From CAYWBI01 sp964456445 (GTDB taxonomy: Bacteria; Calditrichota; Calditrichia; Calditrichales; J004), in assembly GCA_964456445.1 (NCBI GenBank), contig CAYWBI010000198.1:1-6793 (forward strand): a stretch of 6,793 nt of DNA, in the 5' to 3' direction. Of the stretch, positions 6,785 to 6,793 are shown in pieces; the first letter of the stretch is position 1, and every line of letters starts with the position of its first letter. Made by a program: the position numbers and the translations under genes. The notes below the pieces were generated by a model. That model did not search any database. It had not been told where the DNA came from and was given only the letters and a program-made list of their open reading frames with translations.

Positions 6785-6793
6785 ATGAGCAAC
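6785..6793 (+). CDS. Possible start of a further gene (partial, edge)
   Basis: ATG AGC AAC opens a frame running off the right edge (M-S-N). Spacing and strand fit another operon member, but only three codons are visible and the purine-rich sequence before it (CTAAG) is weak. Nothing can be said about the product. Confidence 0.25.

Overview
The window is a compact, single-strand stretch of an envelope or exopolysaccharide biosynthesis locus. Five complete genes and the end of a sixth all read on the + strand. Neighbouring reading frames overlap, abut or are separated by at most 7 bases, so they look like one translationally coupled operon. No promoter or terminator is visible inside it, and no non-coding gap exceeds about 41 bases. 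There are no RNA genes, insertion sequences, CRISPR arrays or long repeats that I can support.

Layout. Positions 1-83 hold what looks like the last 26 codons of a family-4-type glycosyltransferase. Then come a Wzx/WzxC-type oligosaccharide flippase (76-1617), a CE4/NodB-type polysaccharide deacetylase (1601-2623), an aminoglycoside-phosphotransferase-fold small-molecule or sugar kinase (2631-3641), a heparinase II/III-family protein (3642-5948) and a PAPS-dependent-type sulfotransferase (5955-6743). A possible start of a further gene sits at 6785 at the extreme edge.

How the genes may work together (inference). A glycosyltransferase would extend a lipid-linked oligosaccharide. The deacetylase, kinase, heparinase-fold protein and sulfotransferase would modify it, and the flippase would move the product across the inner membrane. 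Apart from the flippase, none of the complete proteins shows an obvious signal peptide or membrane anchor, which suggests that modification happens in the cytoplasm before flipping. Deacetylation, a uronate-directed lyase/epimerase fold and sulfation are also the three kinds of chemistry that mature animal heparan and dermatan sulfates. A bacterial sulfated, uronate-containing glycan is therefore a reasonable, untested hypothesis.

Organism. Base composition is moderate: about 52% GC by hand count in the middle of the heparinase-family gene, falling to about 37% in the sulfotransferase gene. A Wzx-type locus with SD-like AAAGGA sites points to a bacterium, probably Gram-negative. The sequence gives no marker gene that would fix the phylum, and I do not name one.
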